Origin: Actinomadura rudentiformis
GTDB taxonomy: Bacteria > Actinomycetota > Actinomycetes > Streptosporangiales > Streptosporangiaceae
Direction of reading: 5' to 3'
Length of the DNA: 64,000 bases
Assembly (NCBI RefSeq): GCF_008923185.1
Contig: NZ_WBMT01000016.1
Coordinates: 234,694-298,693, forward strand
The notes under the pieces were generated by a model that saw only the letters and a program-made list of their open reading frames with translations, ran no database searches and was not told the origin of the DNA. This document shows, in pieces, positions 17,364 to 26,215 of this stretch. Made by a program: the position numbers and the translations under genes. Positions within the stretch are counted from its first letter, which is position 1, and each line of letters opens with the position of its first letter.

Positions 17364-18632
17364 TCAAGGCGATCCCTCCCCGTCACGATCGCCGCCCGGC
17401 GGGATGACGCCGTTCTCCCTCAGCTTCGCGAGGTCCGGTGCGGACAGCCCGAGCTCGTCCCGCAGCACCTCCTCGGTGTGCTGGCCGACCAGCGGCGCCG
17501 CCGCCGGTGGCGACTGCTCACCGTCCAGGACCAGGGGTGATCCGGGTGCCCAGTGCTCGCCGGCCCCTGGCTGCCGGAGCTCTGCCATCAGAGGGCTCTC
17601 CCTGAGCAGGCGAGCGTCGTCCGCGACGAGATCGGTGAAGCTCCGGTACGGCGACCACAGCACCCGCGTGGCGCGCAGGGCCTCCTCCGCCTCGGCGAGA
17701 GTGTGGGTCTCGAACCATCCGGCGAGCAGCTCACCGAGCACCTTGCGATGCCGGTACCGTTCCGCCTCCTCGTCGAAGTCCGCCCCGAGGGCGGCGGACA
17801 GCGCGGAGACCACGCCGGTGAGGCCGGTCGCGGCGAAGAGGTCCTCAGCGTGCCGGGCCGTGAGCGCCACGATCATCAGGCGCTCGCCGTCAGCGGTGGC
17901 GAAGTCGCGGCCGAACGTGCCGTAGACGTGGTTGCCGTCACGTTCTCGTGACGTGCCGTTCAGCTGCGCCTCGGCGAGGTAGCCGAGGTTTCCGGCGGCC
18001 GCCAGGGCCACGTCCTCCAGCGCGACCCGGAGGCTCTGCCCCTCGCCGGTCAGCAGCCGGTGCCGTTCCGCGGCCAGCAGCCCGATCGCGAGGTAGAGCC
18101 CGGCGGCCAGATCCCAGGCGGGCACCGGGCTGTTCACCGGTCCGGTCGTGTTCTCCGGGCCCGTCAGCAGGGGGAATCCGGTCGCCGCCTGAACGGTGTA
18201 GTCCACCGCGGTCGATCCGTCCCGGCGCCCGGTGAGAAGCACGTGGATCACGTCGGGACGGCGCGCTCTCAGCGCCTCGAAGGCCAGCTCCGGGTACCGC
18301 TCCGAGTTGCTGATCACGGTCCCGGCGCCGGCGATCAGATCGCTGACGAGCCGGCGCCCGTCCGCGGTGGACAGATCCACCTCGATGGCGCGCTTGCCCT
18401 TGTTGAGCCCCGCCCAGTACAGGCTCGTCCCGCTCTCGGCCAGCGGCCATCGGGTGCGGTCGGGTCCACCACCGATCGGCTCGACGCGGATCACGTCGGC
18501 GCCGAGCTGGGCCAGCGTCATCCCGCTCAACGGGGACGCCACATAGCTCGACAGCTCGATGATCCGCATGCCGCGCAGGGGCTGCGAGCGCAGGGTGGCT
18601 GTGTCGGCCGGGCACACCACCCGGCGGTTCAT
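17364..18632 (-). CDS. class III CoA-transferase (CaiB/BaiF), 2-methylfumaryl-CoA isomerase-like
   Basis: A 422-residue member of the formyl-CoA transferase/CaiB family. Family features are GMRIIELSSYVASPLSGMTLAQLGADVIRVEP and YWAGLNKGKRAIEVDL. The probable catalytic Asp is about residue 174, in VPAWDLAAGLYLA. In overall wording it resembles proteins annotated as 2-methylfumaryl-CoA isomerase (Mct), which move CoA intramolecularly; this is from memory and could equally be a succinyl-CoA-dependent transferase. Its ATG overlaps the stop of the upstream dehydrogenase. Confidence 0.8.
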   Translation of the reverse strand: MNRRVVCPADTATLRSQPLRGMRIIELSSYVASPLSGMTLAQLGADVIRVEPIGGGPDRTRWPLAESGTSLYWAGLNKGKRAIEVDLSTADGRRLVSDLIAGAGTVISNSERYPELAFEALRARRPDVIHVLLTGRRDGSTAVDYTVQAATGFPLLTGPENTTGPVNSPVPAWDLAAGLYLAIGLLAAERHRLLTGEGQSLRVALEDVALAAAGNLGYLAEAQLNGTSRERDGNHVYGTFGRDFATADGERLMIVALTARHAEDLFAATGLTGVVSALSAALGADFDEEAERYRHRKVLGELLAGWFETHTLAEAEEALRATRVLWSPYRSFTDLVADDARLLRESPLMAELRQPGAGEHWAPGSPLVLDGEQSPPAAAPLVGQHTEEVLRDELGLSAPDLAKLRENGVIPPGGDRDGEGSP

Positions 18633-19777
18633 CGGTTCGCCTCCCTGAGCAGCTGCTTGGCGATGATGACCTTCTGCACCTCGCTCGTGCCCTCGTACAC
18701 CCGGAAGAGGCGGGCGTCGCGGTAGAACCGTTCGACCGGAACCGACCGCATGTATCCCATGCCGCCGTGGATCTGGACGGCGCGGTCGGCCACCCGGCCG
18801 ACCATCTCCGAGCAGAAGAGCTTCGCGCAGGACGGCGCCATGCGGCGGTCGCTGCCGTCGTCGTACGCCCTCGCCGCGTCCAGCACCATCGCGCGCCCCG
18901 CAAGGGTCTCGGTCTGCGAGTCGGCGAGCATCGCCTGCACCTGCTGGAACTCCGCGATGGGACGGCCGCCCTGCCGGCTCGCCGCGGCATGGCCGACGCT
19001 CTCCTCGACGAGCCGCTGGGCAAGCCCGACGCAGATCGCCGCGATGTGCAGCCTGCCGCGAGCCAGGGAGCGCATGGCGGCCGCGAAACCCTCGCCCTCG
19101 ACCCCGCCGATCAGGTCGGACTCGGGCACGAAGACGTCGTCGAGGAAGACCTCCGCGGTGTGCGCGCCGCGCTGCCCCATTTTCGCGTCGTTGGGCCCGA
19201 CGGTGAGCCCCTCGGCACCGGCGCCGACCGCGAAGACGGAGATGCCCTTGGTGCCCTCGGTGTCCGGGCTCGTCCTGGCGAAGACCATGAACAGGTCGGC
19301 GCGATCGGCGTTGGTGATGAACCGTTTCTGGCCGGTGAGCCGGTACCCGCCGTCCACCCGGGACGCCCGGGTGCGCATTCCGCTCGGGTCCGAGCCCGCC
19401 TCGGCCTCGGTCAGGGCGAACGAGGCGATCGTGCGGCCTGCGGCCAGGCCGGGCAGGTAGCGCCGCTTCTGCTCGTCGGTGCCGAAGTTCACCAGCACCT
19501 GGCCGGCGATCCCGTTGTTGGTGCCGAGCATCGAACGGAACGCCGGCGCCGTGTAGCCCAGCTCCATCGCGAGCCGCACGTCCTCGCTCATCGAGAACCC
19601 GAGGCCGCCGTGCTCCTCGGGCAGCGCGTAGCCGAAGAGTCCCATGTCGGCCGCCTTCGCGCGGATCGGCTCGGGGATCTCGTCGGTCTGCTCGATGACG
19701 TCTTCGGCCGGCACGACCTCCTTGCGCACGAAGGTGCGCACGGAGGCGAGCACCGTCTGGAACGCTTCGGTCTCCAC
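18629..19777 (-). CDS. acyl-CoA dehydrogenase
   Basis: A 382-residue acyl-CoA dehydrogenase. Motifs are ALTEAEAGSDPSGMRTRA, LTGQKRFITNADRAD and HGGMGYMRSVPVERFYRDAR. The catalytic Glu is present (VYEGTSEVQK). The GTG at 19777 is chosen because AGGAGA at 19783-19788 lies at proper distance; the reading frame continues upstream only to a TTG. It overlaps the CoA-transferase gene by four bases and lies 11 bases after the ligase, within the same operon. Confidence 0.9.
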   Translation of the reverse strand: METEAFQTVLASVRTFVRKEVVPAEDVIEQTDEIPEPIRAKAADMGLFGYALPEEHGGLGFSMSEDVRLAMELGYTAPAFRSMLGTNNGIAGQVLVNFGTDEQKRRYLPGLAAGRTIASFALTEAEAGSDPSGMRTRASRVDGGYRLTGQKRFITNADRADLFMVFARTSPDTEGTKGISVFAVGAGAEGLTVGPNDAKMGQRGAHTAEVFLDDVFVPESDLIGGVEGEGFAAAMRSLARGRLHIAAICVGLAQRLVEESVGHAAASRQGGRPIAEFQQVQAMLADSQTETLAGRAMVLDAARAYDDGSDRRMAPSCAKLFCSEMVGRVADRAVQIHGGMGYMRSVPVERFYRDARLFRVYEGTSEVQKVIIAKQLLREANR

Positions 19778-19788
19778 TGTCTGTCTCC

Positions 19789-21528
19789 TCAAGTGGTCAC
19801 AGAGTCGCTGGTGGTCACAGGGTCGTCGGCCGGTTGCGGGCCGTCCTGCGCGATCGCGCGCAGCTCGGCCTTGAGGATCTTCCCGGCGGGGGAGGTGGGC
19901 AACGCGTCGACGATCTGGACGGCGCGGATCTTCTTGTACGGAAGGACACGTTCGGCGACGAACGCCATGATCTCGTCGGGGTCGACGCGCGCGCCGGGCC
20001 GGGGGACGACGAAGGCGACCGGCTCCTGACCGGCCCGCGGCACGGACCGGGCGACGACCGCCGCCCTCGCCACCCGCGGATGGCTGTGGAGGATGTCTTC
20101 GAGCTCGCGCGGATAGACGTTGTAGCCCTTGTAGATGAGCATGTCCTTGGCGCGGTCGGCGATGAAGACGAAGCCCTCCTCATCGATGCGGCCGATGTCC
20201 CCGGTGCGGAGCCAGCCGCCGGCGAACTGCTCGGCGGTCGCTTCCGGCTGGTCCAGGTAGCCCGCCGTGACCTGGGGGCCGCGCACCCAGAGCTCACCGG
20301 TCTCGTTCGGCCCGAGCACCGCCGCGCCGCCGCTGACCGGCCGGACCTGCACCGACGTGTCGAAGATCGGCAGACCGACGCTGCCCTCCTTGCGCCTGGC
20401 ACTGCGCAGCAGCGGCGCGGCCGTCACCAGGCAGGTCGCCTCGGTGAGCCCGTAGCCCTCGCTGATCACCGCGTTGGGGAAGGCCCGGCCGAGCGCCTGG
20501 AGGGTGGCCGGGTCGATGGGGGCGGCCCCGGAGGAGATCACCTCGACCGACGACAGGTCGCGGTCGTCCCGCCCGGGGCTGTCCAGCAGGGCGTGCCACA
20601 TGGTCGGGCTGCCGGTGACGTAGGTGACGCGGTGGTGCTCGATCTCCTCCAGCAGGAGCTCGGGGGAGAAGCGCCCGGTGAGCACGATGGTCGCCCCGCA
20701 CAGCAGCAGGAAGTTGACGTGGATGAGCGCGTGCGCGTGGAACAGGGGCGACACCATCACGGTGACCGCGTTGCCGGGCCGTACTCCGGCGTCGTGCAGT
20801 CCCGGGATCGGGCTGAGCCGGAGGTCGCCGTTCTCAGCGGTGGAGACCAGATGGGCGGCGCGCCAGGCCGTCATCTGGATGACATTGGCCACCATGTTGC
20901 GGTGCAGGACGCGCACACCCTTCGAGACCCCGGTGGTGCCGCCCGTGTACGCGATATGTGCCACGTCGTCGGCCGTGACCGTGATCTTCGGGACGCCGGC
21001 GGACCGGCCCGCGACGAAATCAGCGAGGCCCACCGCCGCAGTGTCACCGGTGGGATTGTGCTCATCCGCTGCGGATGGCGCACAGGCGCTCGGTGGGACG
21101 AGCACGATCGTTCGCAGTGACGACCCAGCGCCTCCCTCCAGCAGCGTCCCTACGTGGGCGGGATGGCTGACCGCGAGCACGGCGCCGGTGTCGGTGAGCT
21201 GGGTGCGCAGGGCAGGCGCGGGTTGTAGCGGGTTGGCCAGCGACACGGTTGCTCCGGCGAGGAGCGCCCCGTAATAGCCCACCAGAAACCACATGTTGTT
21301 GGGCAGGTGCAGGAGGACCACGTCGCCGTCGCGGACGCCGGAGTCACGCACGGCATTGGCGAACGCGGCGGCGTGCTCGCGCAACTGGGCGAAGGTGAGC
21401 CGCTCTTCTCCGTCGACGACGGCCGTGCGATCGCCGTACAACCCGGCTGCGGCGGTGAGCAGCTCACCCACCGTCAGCTCGGGGTAGTCGAGCGAGGTGG
21501 GCAGTCCCTCAGGCCAGTATGTGTTCAA
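19789..21528 (-). CDS. AMP-forming acid-CoA ligase
   Basis: A 579-residue ANL-superfamily ligase. Core motifs are YTGGTTGVSKGV (ATP loop), ISEGYGLTEATC, WLRTGDIG and KGYNVYPRELED. The acyl-adenylating Lys is in PTSPAGKILKAEL near the C-terminus. The start is TTG at 21528, overlapping the racemase stop (TTGA), with AAGGAAGGGG upstream; no ATG or GTG is suitably placed. It activates a carboxylic acid to its CoA thioester via an acyl-AMP. The substrate may be the acid imported by the liv system. Confidence 0.9.
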   Translation of the reverse strand: MNTYWPEGLPTSLDYPELTVGELLTAAAGLYGDRTAVVDGEERLTFAQLREHAAAFANAVRDSGVRDGDVVLLHLPNNMWFLVGYYGALLAGATVSLANPLQPAPALRTQLTDTGAVLAVSHPAHVGTLLEGGAGSSLRTIVLVPPSACAPSAADEHNPTGDTAAVGLADFVAGRSAGVPKITVTADDVAHIAYTGGTTGVSKGVRVLHRNMVANVIQMTAWRAAHLVSTAENGDLRLSPIPGLHDAGVRPGNAVTVMVSPLFHAHALIHVNFLLLCGATIVLTGRFSPELLLEEIEHHRVTYVTGSPTMWHALLDSPGRDDRDLSSVEVISSGAAPIDPATLQALGRAFPNAVISEGYGLTEATCLVTAAPLLRSARRKEGSVGLPIFDTSVQVRPVSGGAAVLGPNETGELWVRGPQVTAGYLDQPEATAEQFAGGWLRTGDIGRIDEEGFVFIADRAKDMLIYKGYNVYPRELEDILHSHPRVARAAVVARSVPRAGQEPVAFVVPRPGARVDPDEIMAFVAERVLPYKKIRAVQIVDALPTSPAGKILKAELRAIAQDGPQPADDPVTTSDSVTT

Positions 21529-22691
21529 CGCACCACCGCCCCTTCCTTGAGGAGGTCCGCGATCTCCTTGGCGGTGTGACCCATCTCGGACAGGATCGCG
21601 TGGGTGTCCTGGCCCGGGACCGGCGCGGGGGCCGGCCGTCCGGACGGGGTGCCGGCGAACCGGGGTGCGGGCCGGGGATGGATCGCACCGCCGGAGTCGG
21701 TGAAGAAGCTCTCCCGGCTGGCGTTGTGGGGATGCGCGGCGACCTCGTCCATGGTCAGCACGGGGGAGACGCAGGCGTCGATCCCGGCGAACCGCTCGAC
21801 CCACTCGTCACGGGAGGCCTCCTTGAACGCCGTCGTGAAGGCATCCCGCATCGCCGGCCAGGTGTCAGGGTCCCGCTGGGCGGCGAGGTCCACCGCGTGA
21901 GCGACGCCGAGGACGTCCACGAGATTGGCGAAGAACTGGCTCTCGATGGCGCCCACGGCCATGTACCGTCCGTCCGCGCACTCGTAGGTGTCATAGAACG
22001 GGGCGCCGCCGTCGAGCACGTTCTCGCCTCTGTTGACGGTCCACACCCCCTGCGCCAGCCGGCCGTAGATCATCGACATGAGCAGGCCGGACCCCTCGAC
22101 CATCGCCGCGTCCACGACCTGGCCGCGTCCCGACGTCCGCGCGTTCAGCATCGCGGCCAGCACGCCGACGGCGAGGAGCATGCCGCCGCCGCCGAAGTCG
22201 CCGACCAGGTTGAGCGGCGGGGTGGGCGGCTCGCCGGGCCGCCCGATCGCGGCGAGCGCGCCGGACAGGGCGATGTAGTTGATGTCGTGGCCGGCCCGCA
22301 TCGCCAGCGGCCCGTCCTGGCCGTAGCCGGTCATGCGGCCGAACACCAGCCGGGGATTGTGCTCGGCGAGCGTCACGGGGTCGAAGCCCAGCCGCTCGGC
22401 CACACCCGGGCGAAAGCCCTCCAGGACCGCGTCCGCCCCGTAGATCAGGCTCTGGACGACCGCGGCGCCGCGCGGGTGCTTCAGGTCGACGATCAACGAT
22501 CGGCGGCCGCGGTCGAGCACCGGGTTCGGGCGCGCCTCCCGGTCGGCGGGCCGCTGGATACGGATCACCTCCGCGCCCAGGTCGGCCAGAAGCATGGCGG
22601 CGAAGGGGACGGGCCCGATGCCGCCGAGCTCGATGATCCTCATCCCGGTCAGGGGACCGGAGGCCCGCGGGGCGTTCAGGTCGCTGCTCAT
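21525..22691 (-). CDS. alpha-methylacyl-CoA racemase (CaiB/BaiF family)
   Basis: A 388-residue class III CoA-transferase-fold protein of the racemase (AMACR/MCR) branch. The catalytic residues of mycobacterial MCR are all recognisable: His about 135 in RAGHDINYIALSG, Asn about 161 and Asp about 165 in NLVGDFGGGGM, and Glu about 250 in MAVGAIESQFF. It interconverts (2R)- and (2S)-2-methylacyl-CoA so that the S form can enter beta-oxidation. Its ATG overlaps the stop of the upstream hydratase. Its presence argues that the pathway substrate carries an alpha-methyl branch. Confidence 0.9.
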   Translation of the reverse strand: MSSDLNAPRASGPLTGMRIIELGGIGPVPFAAMLLADLGAEVIRIQRPADREARPNPVLDRGRRSLIVDLKHPRGAAVVQSLIYGADAVLEGFRPGVAERLGFDPVTLAEHNPRLVFGRMTGYGQDGPLAMRAGHDINYIALSGALAAIGRPGEPPTPPLNLVGDFGGGGMLLAVGVLAAMLNARTSGRGQVVDAAMVEGSGLLMSMIYGRLAQGVWTVNRGENVLDGGAPFYDTYECADGRYMAVGAIESQFFANLVDVLGVAHAVDLAAQRDPDTWPAMRDAFTTAFKEASRDEWVERFAGIDACVSPVLTMDEVAAHPHNASRESFFTDSGGAIHPRPAPRFAGTPSGRPAPAPVPGQDTHAILSEMGHTAKEIADLLKEGAVVR

Positions 22692-23479
22692 CGGCCCTGC
22701 CAGTTCGGCAGGCGCTTCTCGGCGAAGGCACGGGCGCCTTCCTGGGCGTCCGCCGAGGCGAAGACGGGTTCGGTGATCCGGCGCTGGCGGGCGAACCTCT
22801 CGGTCTCCGGCCACTGCCCGTGTTCCTTGATCACCTGTTTGCTGGCGAGGACGGCGAGCGGGCCGTTCGCCGCGATGCGGCCGGCGAGGGCGAGTGCCTC
22901 CGCCAGGGCGCCGCCCTCGTCGGTGAGCCGGTTGACCAGGCCGACCTCGTAGGCCCGCGCGGCGGTGATCATGTCTCCGGTCAGGGCGAGCTCCATCGCG
23001 ATCTGCTCGGGAACGCGGTGCGGCAGGCGCAGCAGCCCGCCGCCGGTGGCGACCAGTCCCCGCTTGACCTCGGGGATGCCGAACTTGGCCGTCCGTCCCG
23101 CGACGACGAGGTCACACGCGAGGACGATCTCGCAGCCTCCCGCCAGCGCGTAACCCTCGACCGCCGCGATCAGCGGCTTCTTCGGCGGCGCCTCGGTCAG
23201 CCCGGCGAACCCCCTGCCCTCGATGGTCGGCCGCTCACCGCGCAGGAATCCCTTCAGATCCATTCCCGCGCAGAACGAGCCTCCCGCTCCGGTCAGGACG
23301 CCCACAGAAAGGTCGTCGCGGCGGTCGAGCTCGTCCAGCGCGGCGGCGATGCCCTCGGCCACCGCCCTGGTCACCGCGTTCTTCGCGTGCGGGCGGTTGA
23401 TGGTGATCACCGCGGTGCGCGATTCGTGACGCACCAGCACCTCATCGGCGACGGCGGTCGTGCTGGTCTCGGCTGGCAT
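22688..23479 (-). CDS. enoyl-CoA hydratase (crotonase family)
   Basis: A 263-residue crotonase and the first gene of the ten-gene operon. Oxyanion-hole segments are GGSFCAGMDLKGFLRGE and AVEGYALAGGCEIVLACDL. Both catalytic Glu positions are filled (GGCEI and IPEVKRGL). It is closely similar to the hydratase at 12053. The divergent intergenic region before it carries a candidate LysR operator at 23538-23552. Confidence 0.9.
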   Translation of the reverse strand: MPAETSTTAVADEVLVRHESRTAVITINRPHAKNAVTRAVAEGIAAALDELDRRDDLSVGVLTGAGGSFCAGMDLKGFLRGERPTIEGRGFAGLTEAPPKKPLIAAVEGYALAGGCEIVLACDLVVAGRTAKFGIPEVKRGLVATGGGLLRLPHRVPEQIAMELALTGDMITAARAYEVGLVNRLTDEGGALAEALALAGRIAANGPLAVLASKQVIKEHGQWPETERFARQRRITEPVFASADAQEGARAFAEKRLPNWQGR

Positions 23480-23537
23480 GCTCCGACTGCATCACCCCGG
23501 AACCGGCGCGCACAAAGACCGGGGTGCGTATGGATCT

Positions 23538-23552
23538 ATTGGCCGTACCTAT
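23538..23552 (-). promoter_or_regulatory. candidate LysR operator (ATAGG-N5-CCAAT)
   Basis: On the minus strand this reads ATAGGTACGGCCAAT, an imperfect inverted repeat with the T-N11-A form of LysR sites. It lies between the divergent crotonase operon and the LysR gene. Thirteen of its 15 bases match a perfect version, ATAGGTTCGGCCTAT, located just after the LysR gene. Confidence 0.6.
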
Positions 23553-23605
23553 GTGCCGAGGTCAGCGGGTATCCGGTCGTTCAGGCGGGCACGTATCGTT
23601 CGACT

Positions 23606-24490
23606 ATGGATCTGCGGCTCGTCGCGTACTTCGTAGCGGTCATCGACCACGGCGGCATCACCAAGGCGGCGAAGGCGCTGTACATCGCCCAGCCTTCGCT
23701 GTCCCAGGCGATCCGCAGCCTCGAACGCCAGCTCGGCACCGAGCTGTTCGACCGATCGGGCCGCGGGCTCACCCTGACCGCCGACGGCAGATCGTTCGCC
23801 GGCCCGGCCCGGCAGATCCTTGCCGACGTCGAGAACGCCAAGAGCAAGGTGCACGCCGTCCGGGACCTGATCACCGGGCGGCTGGAGCTCGCGGTCCTGT
23901 CGACGTTGTCCGCTGATCCATTGCCGGAGCTGACCAGCATGCTGCACGAGCGGCACCCGGGCATCCTGATGGCCGTCCTCGATCCCGGCAGCTCGTCCAA
24001 CGTCGTGACCCAGGTCCGCCAGGGGCAGGCCGAGCTGGGCCTGACGGACTTCCCGGTGAAGGGCGACATGCTGCAGACCCGCGACCTCTGGGAGCAGGAG
24101 ATCGCCCTCGTCCTGCCGCCGGACCTGGCCGCCGCGCTCCCGGATCCGGTCCCGCTCGAAGCGGTCGCCGAGCTCCCCTTGGTGCTGGAGTCGTCCGCCA
24201 CCGGCGGCCGGACGGCCATCGACGAGGCGCTGGGCGACGCCATCGACTACGTGGCCGTCGAATGCGCGCACCGGCAGGCGATCTGGGAACTGGTCATGCA
24301 CGGCGCGGGCGCCACGTTCCTGCCCCGGCGGATCGCCGAGACCGAGCTCCGCAACGTGGTGGTGCGATCCACGTCACCGCAGGTCAGCCGTACGGTACGG
24401 CTGGTCTTTCGACCCGGCCCGCTGTCCCCGGCCGCCACGGCGTTCCTGGACGTCGCGGCGACCGCGGCCACCGTGAGGCGGGACGCATAG
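23606..24490 (+). CDS. LysR-family transcriptional regulator
   Basis: A 294-residue LysR regulator. The winged helix-turn-helix occupies residues 1-60 (MDLRLVAYFVAVIDHGGITKAAKALYIAQPSLSQAIRSLERQLG) and the periplasmic-binding-like effector domain follows from about residue 90. It is divergent from the crotonase-led operon and precedes a ligase gene. ATAGG/CCTAT-type sites flank it at both ends, suggesting that it controls both the operon on its left and the ligase on its right. The co-inducer is unknown, probably a CoA or acid intermediate. Confidence 0.9.
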   Translation: MDLRLVAYFVAVIDHGGITKAAKALYIAQPSLSQAIRSLERQLGTELFDRSGRGLTLTADGRSFAGPARQILADVENAKSKVHAVRDLITGRLELAVLSTLSADPLPELTSMLHERHPGILMAVLDPGSSSNVVTQVRQGQAELGLTDFPVKGDMLQTRDLWEQEIALVLPPDLAAALPDPVPLEAVAELPLVLESSATGGRTAIDEALGDAIDYVAVECAHRQAIWELVMHGAGATFLPRRIAETELRNVVVRSTSPQVSRTVRLVFRPGPLSPAATAFLDVAATAATVRRDA

Positions 24491-24501
24491 GTTCGGCCTA
24501 T
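24487..24501 (+). promoter_or_regulatory. candidate LysR operator (perfect ATAGG-N5-CCTAT)
   Basis: ATAGGTTCGGCCTAT is a perfect 5-bp inverted repeat separated by five bases. It overlaps the LysR stop codon and lies about 100 bases before the ligase gene start. Its similarity to 23538-23552 makes a shared regulator likely. Confidence 0.6.
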
Positions 24502-24597
24502 CGGACGATGCGGCGTTCGCTCTTTGCGTCACACCCCGGCTGGATGATCGACTCTCACCAGCGTGGCTTGGTCCGGACACGAACGGAGAACCCCGAT

Positions 24598-26199
24598 ATG
24601 AACTCTGCGCTCCCGGCGTCCGCGCGCATGACGATCAGCGACCAGCTGGCCCGGCACGCCCGCTCCGTCCCGGACGCCGTGGCGCTGCGCATGGACGGCG
24701 CCGAACGCACCTACCGCCGGCTGGACGCGCGGGTCGACCGGCTCGCCAGTGCCTTCCGGGCGCGCGGCGTGGACGAGGGCGACCGCGTCATGGTGATGAC
24801 GTTCAACAGTCTCGAAATGGTGGAGACCTTCTTCGCCTGCGCCAGGCTGGGCGCCATCTGCGTGCCGATCAACTTCCGTCTGCATGCCCATGAGGTGGCC
24901 TACCAGCTGTCCGACAGCGGAGCCGTCCTCGCCGTCGTCGACGCCGCACTGACCGAGACTTTCGCACGGGCATGGAAAGACGCCCCGACGGTGCGCCACT
25001 GTCTCGTGCTCGGAGCGGACGACGAGCCCATCGCGGACATGGACCGCATGGACCGCTATGAGGACGCGCTGCGCGACGCCCCCGAGAGCCTGCCCGAAGT
25101 GGCGGTCGACCTCTTCGCCCCGGCCTTCATCATGTACACGTCCGGCACGACAGGACGGCCCAAGGGCGCGGTGCTCACGCACTACAACCTCCTCATCCAG
25201 ACCATGAGCAGGTTCGCCCACTTCGCTCCACCGGTCGACTGCCGGGTCTGGCTGATCAACACCCCGCTCTTCCACATCGGGGGCCTGGCGGCCCTGCTGT
25301 CCAGCATCCTGGTCGGAGGCCGGACGGTGATCGCCAAATCGGGCCGCTTCGATCCCGCCGAGACCGTCGACCTGCTGGAACGCGAACGGGTCGGCTACTG
25401 CTTTCTCGTCCCGGCCCAATGGCAGGCGGTCTGCGACGTCCCGGACGTCAAGGACCGGGACTGGTCCGCCCTGCGGATCATCTCGTGGGGCGCCGCGCCC
25501 GCGACGAAGGACTTGCTGCACACGATGCTCGAGACGTTCCCGGGCGCCAAGCTGCTGAGCGTCTTCGGGCAGACGGAGTCCAGCGCGGTGGCGACCGTGC
25601 TCCTCGGCGAGGACGCCCTGCGCAAGATCGGTTCGGTGGGGACTCCGCTGCTGAACGTCGAGGTCCGCATCGTGGACGAGCACATGAACGACGTTCCGCA
25701 GGGGGAGGTCGGTGAGATCGTCTATCGCGGACCGTCGATCATGACCGGCTACTGGAACAAGCCCGCCGAGACCGCGGCGGCCTTCGCCGGCGGCTGGTTC
25801 CACTCCGGCGATCTCGTCCGGCAGGACGAGGACGGCTACATCTACGTCGTCGACCGCCTGAAGGACATGATCATCTCCGGTGGCGAGAACATCTACTCCG
25901 CCGAGGTGGAGGAGGCCCTCGCCGCCCATCCCAAGGTGGCCGAGGTCGCCGTGGTGGGCATGCCGGACGAGCGGTGGGGCGAGACGCCGCTGGCGGTGGT
26001 GGTCCCGGCTTCGGAGTCCGATTCGCCGACGCTTGACGAGCTCGACCAGTGGTGCCGGTCGCGGCTGGCGGCGTACAAGGTGCCACGCCGGCTCGCCGTC
26101 GTCTCCGAACTGCCGCGCAACGCGAGCGGGAAGGTGCGCAAGCACGAGCTGCGGGAACGCGCCCCTTCCCTCGCACCGAAGCCCGAGCGGAGCGGGTGA
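24598..26199 (+). CDS. AMP-forming acyl-CoA ligase (fatty-acyl/aryl-CoA synthetase)
   Basis: A 533-residue ANL-superfamily ligase. Motifs are IMYTSGTTGRPKGAVLTH, SVFGQTESSAV, WFHSGDLVRQDEDGYIYVVDR and ISGGENIYSAEVEEAL. The catalytic Lys is in PRNASGKVRKHEL. ATG 24598 follows GGAGAACC. It differs clearly from the ligase at 19789, so the locus encodes two distinct activating enzymes. It is transcribed in the same direction as the LysR gene, with a LysR-type palindrome in between. Confidence 0.9.
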   Translation: MNSALPASARMTISDQLARHARSVPDAVALRMDGAERTYRRLDARVDRLASAFRARGVDEGDRVMVMTFNSLEMVETFFACARLGAICVPINFRLHAHEVAYQLSDSGAVLAVVDAALTETFARAWKDAPTVRHCLVLGADDEPIADMDRMDRYEDALRDAPESLPEVAVDLFAPAFIMYTSGTTGRPKGAVLTHYNLLIQTMSRFAHFAPPVDCRVWLINTPLFHIGGLAALLSSILVGGRTVIAKSGRFDPAETVDLLERERVGYCFLVPAQWQAVCDVPDVKDRDWSALRIISWGAAPATKDLLHTMLETFPGAKLLSVFGQTESSAVATVLLGEDALRKIGSVGTPLLNVEVRIVDEHMNDVPQGEVGEIVYRGPSIMTGYWNKPAETAAAFAGGWFHSGDLVRQDEDGYIYVVDRLKDMIISGGENIYSAEVEEALAAHPKVAEVAVVGMPDERWGETPLAVVVPASESDSPTLDELDQWCRSRLAAYKVPRRLAVVSELPRNASGKVRKHELRERAPSLAPKPERSG

Positions 26200-26215
26200 C
26201 CAACGTGGCGCGTGC

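Noticed and set aside
17702..17725. GTTCGAACCATCC considered as a tRNA T-arm
   Set aside because: It lies within the CoA-transferase coding region, and no cloverleaf can be built around it.
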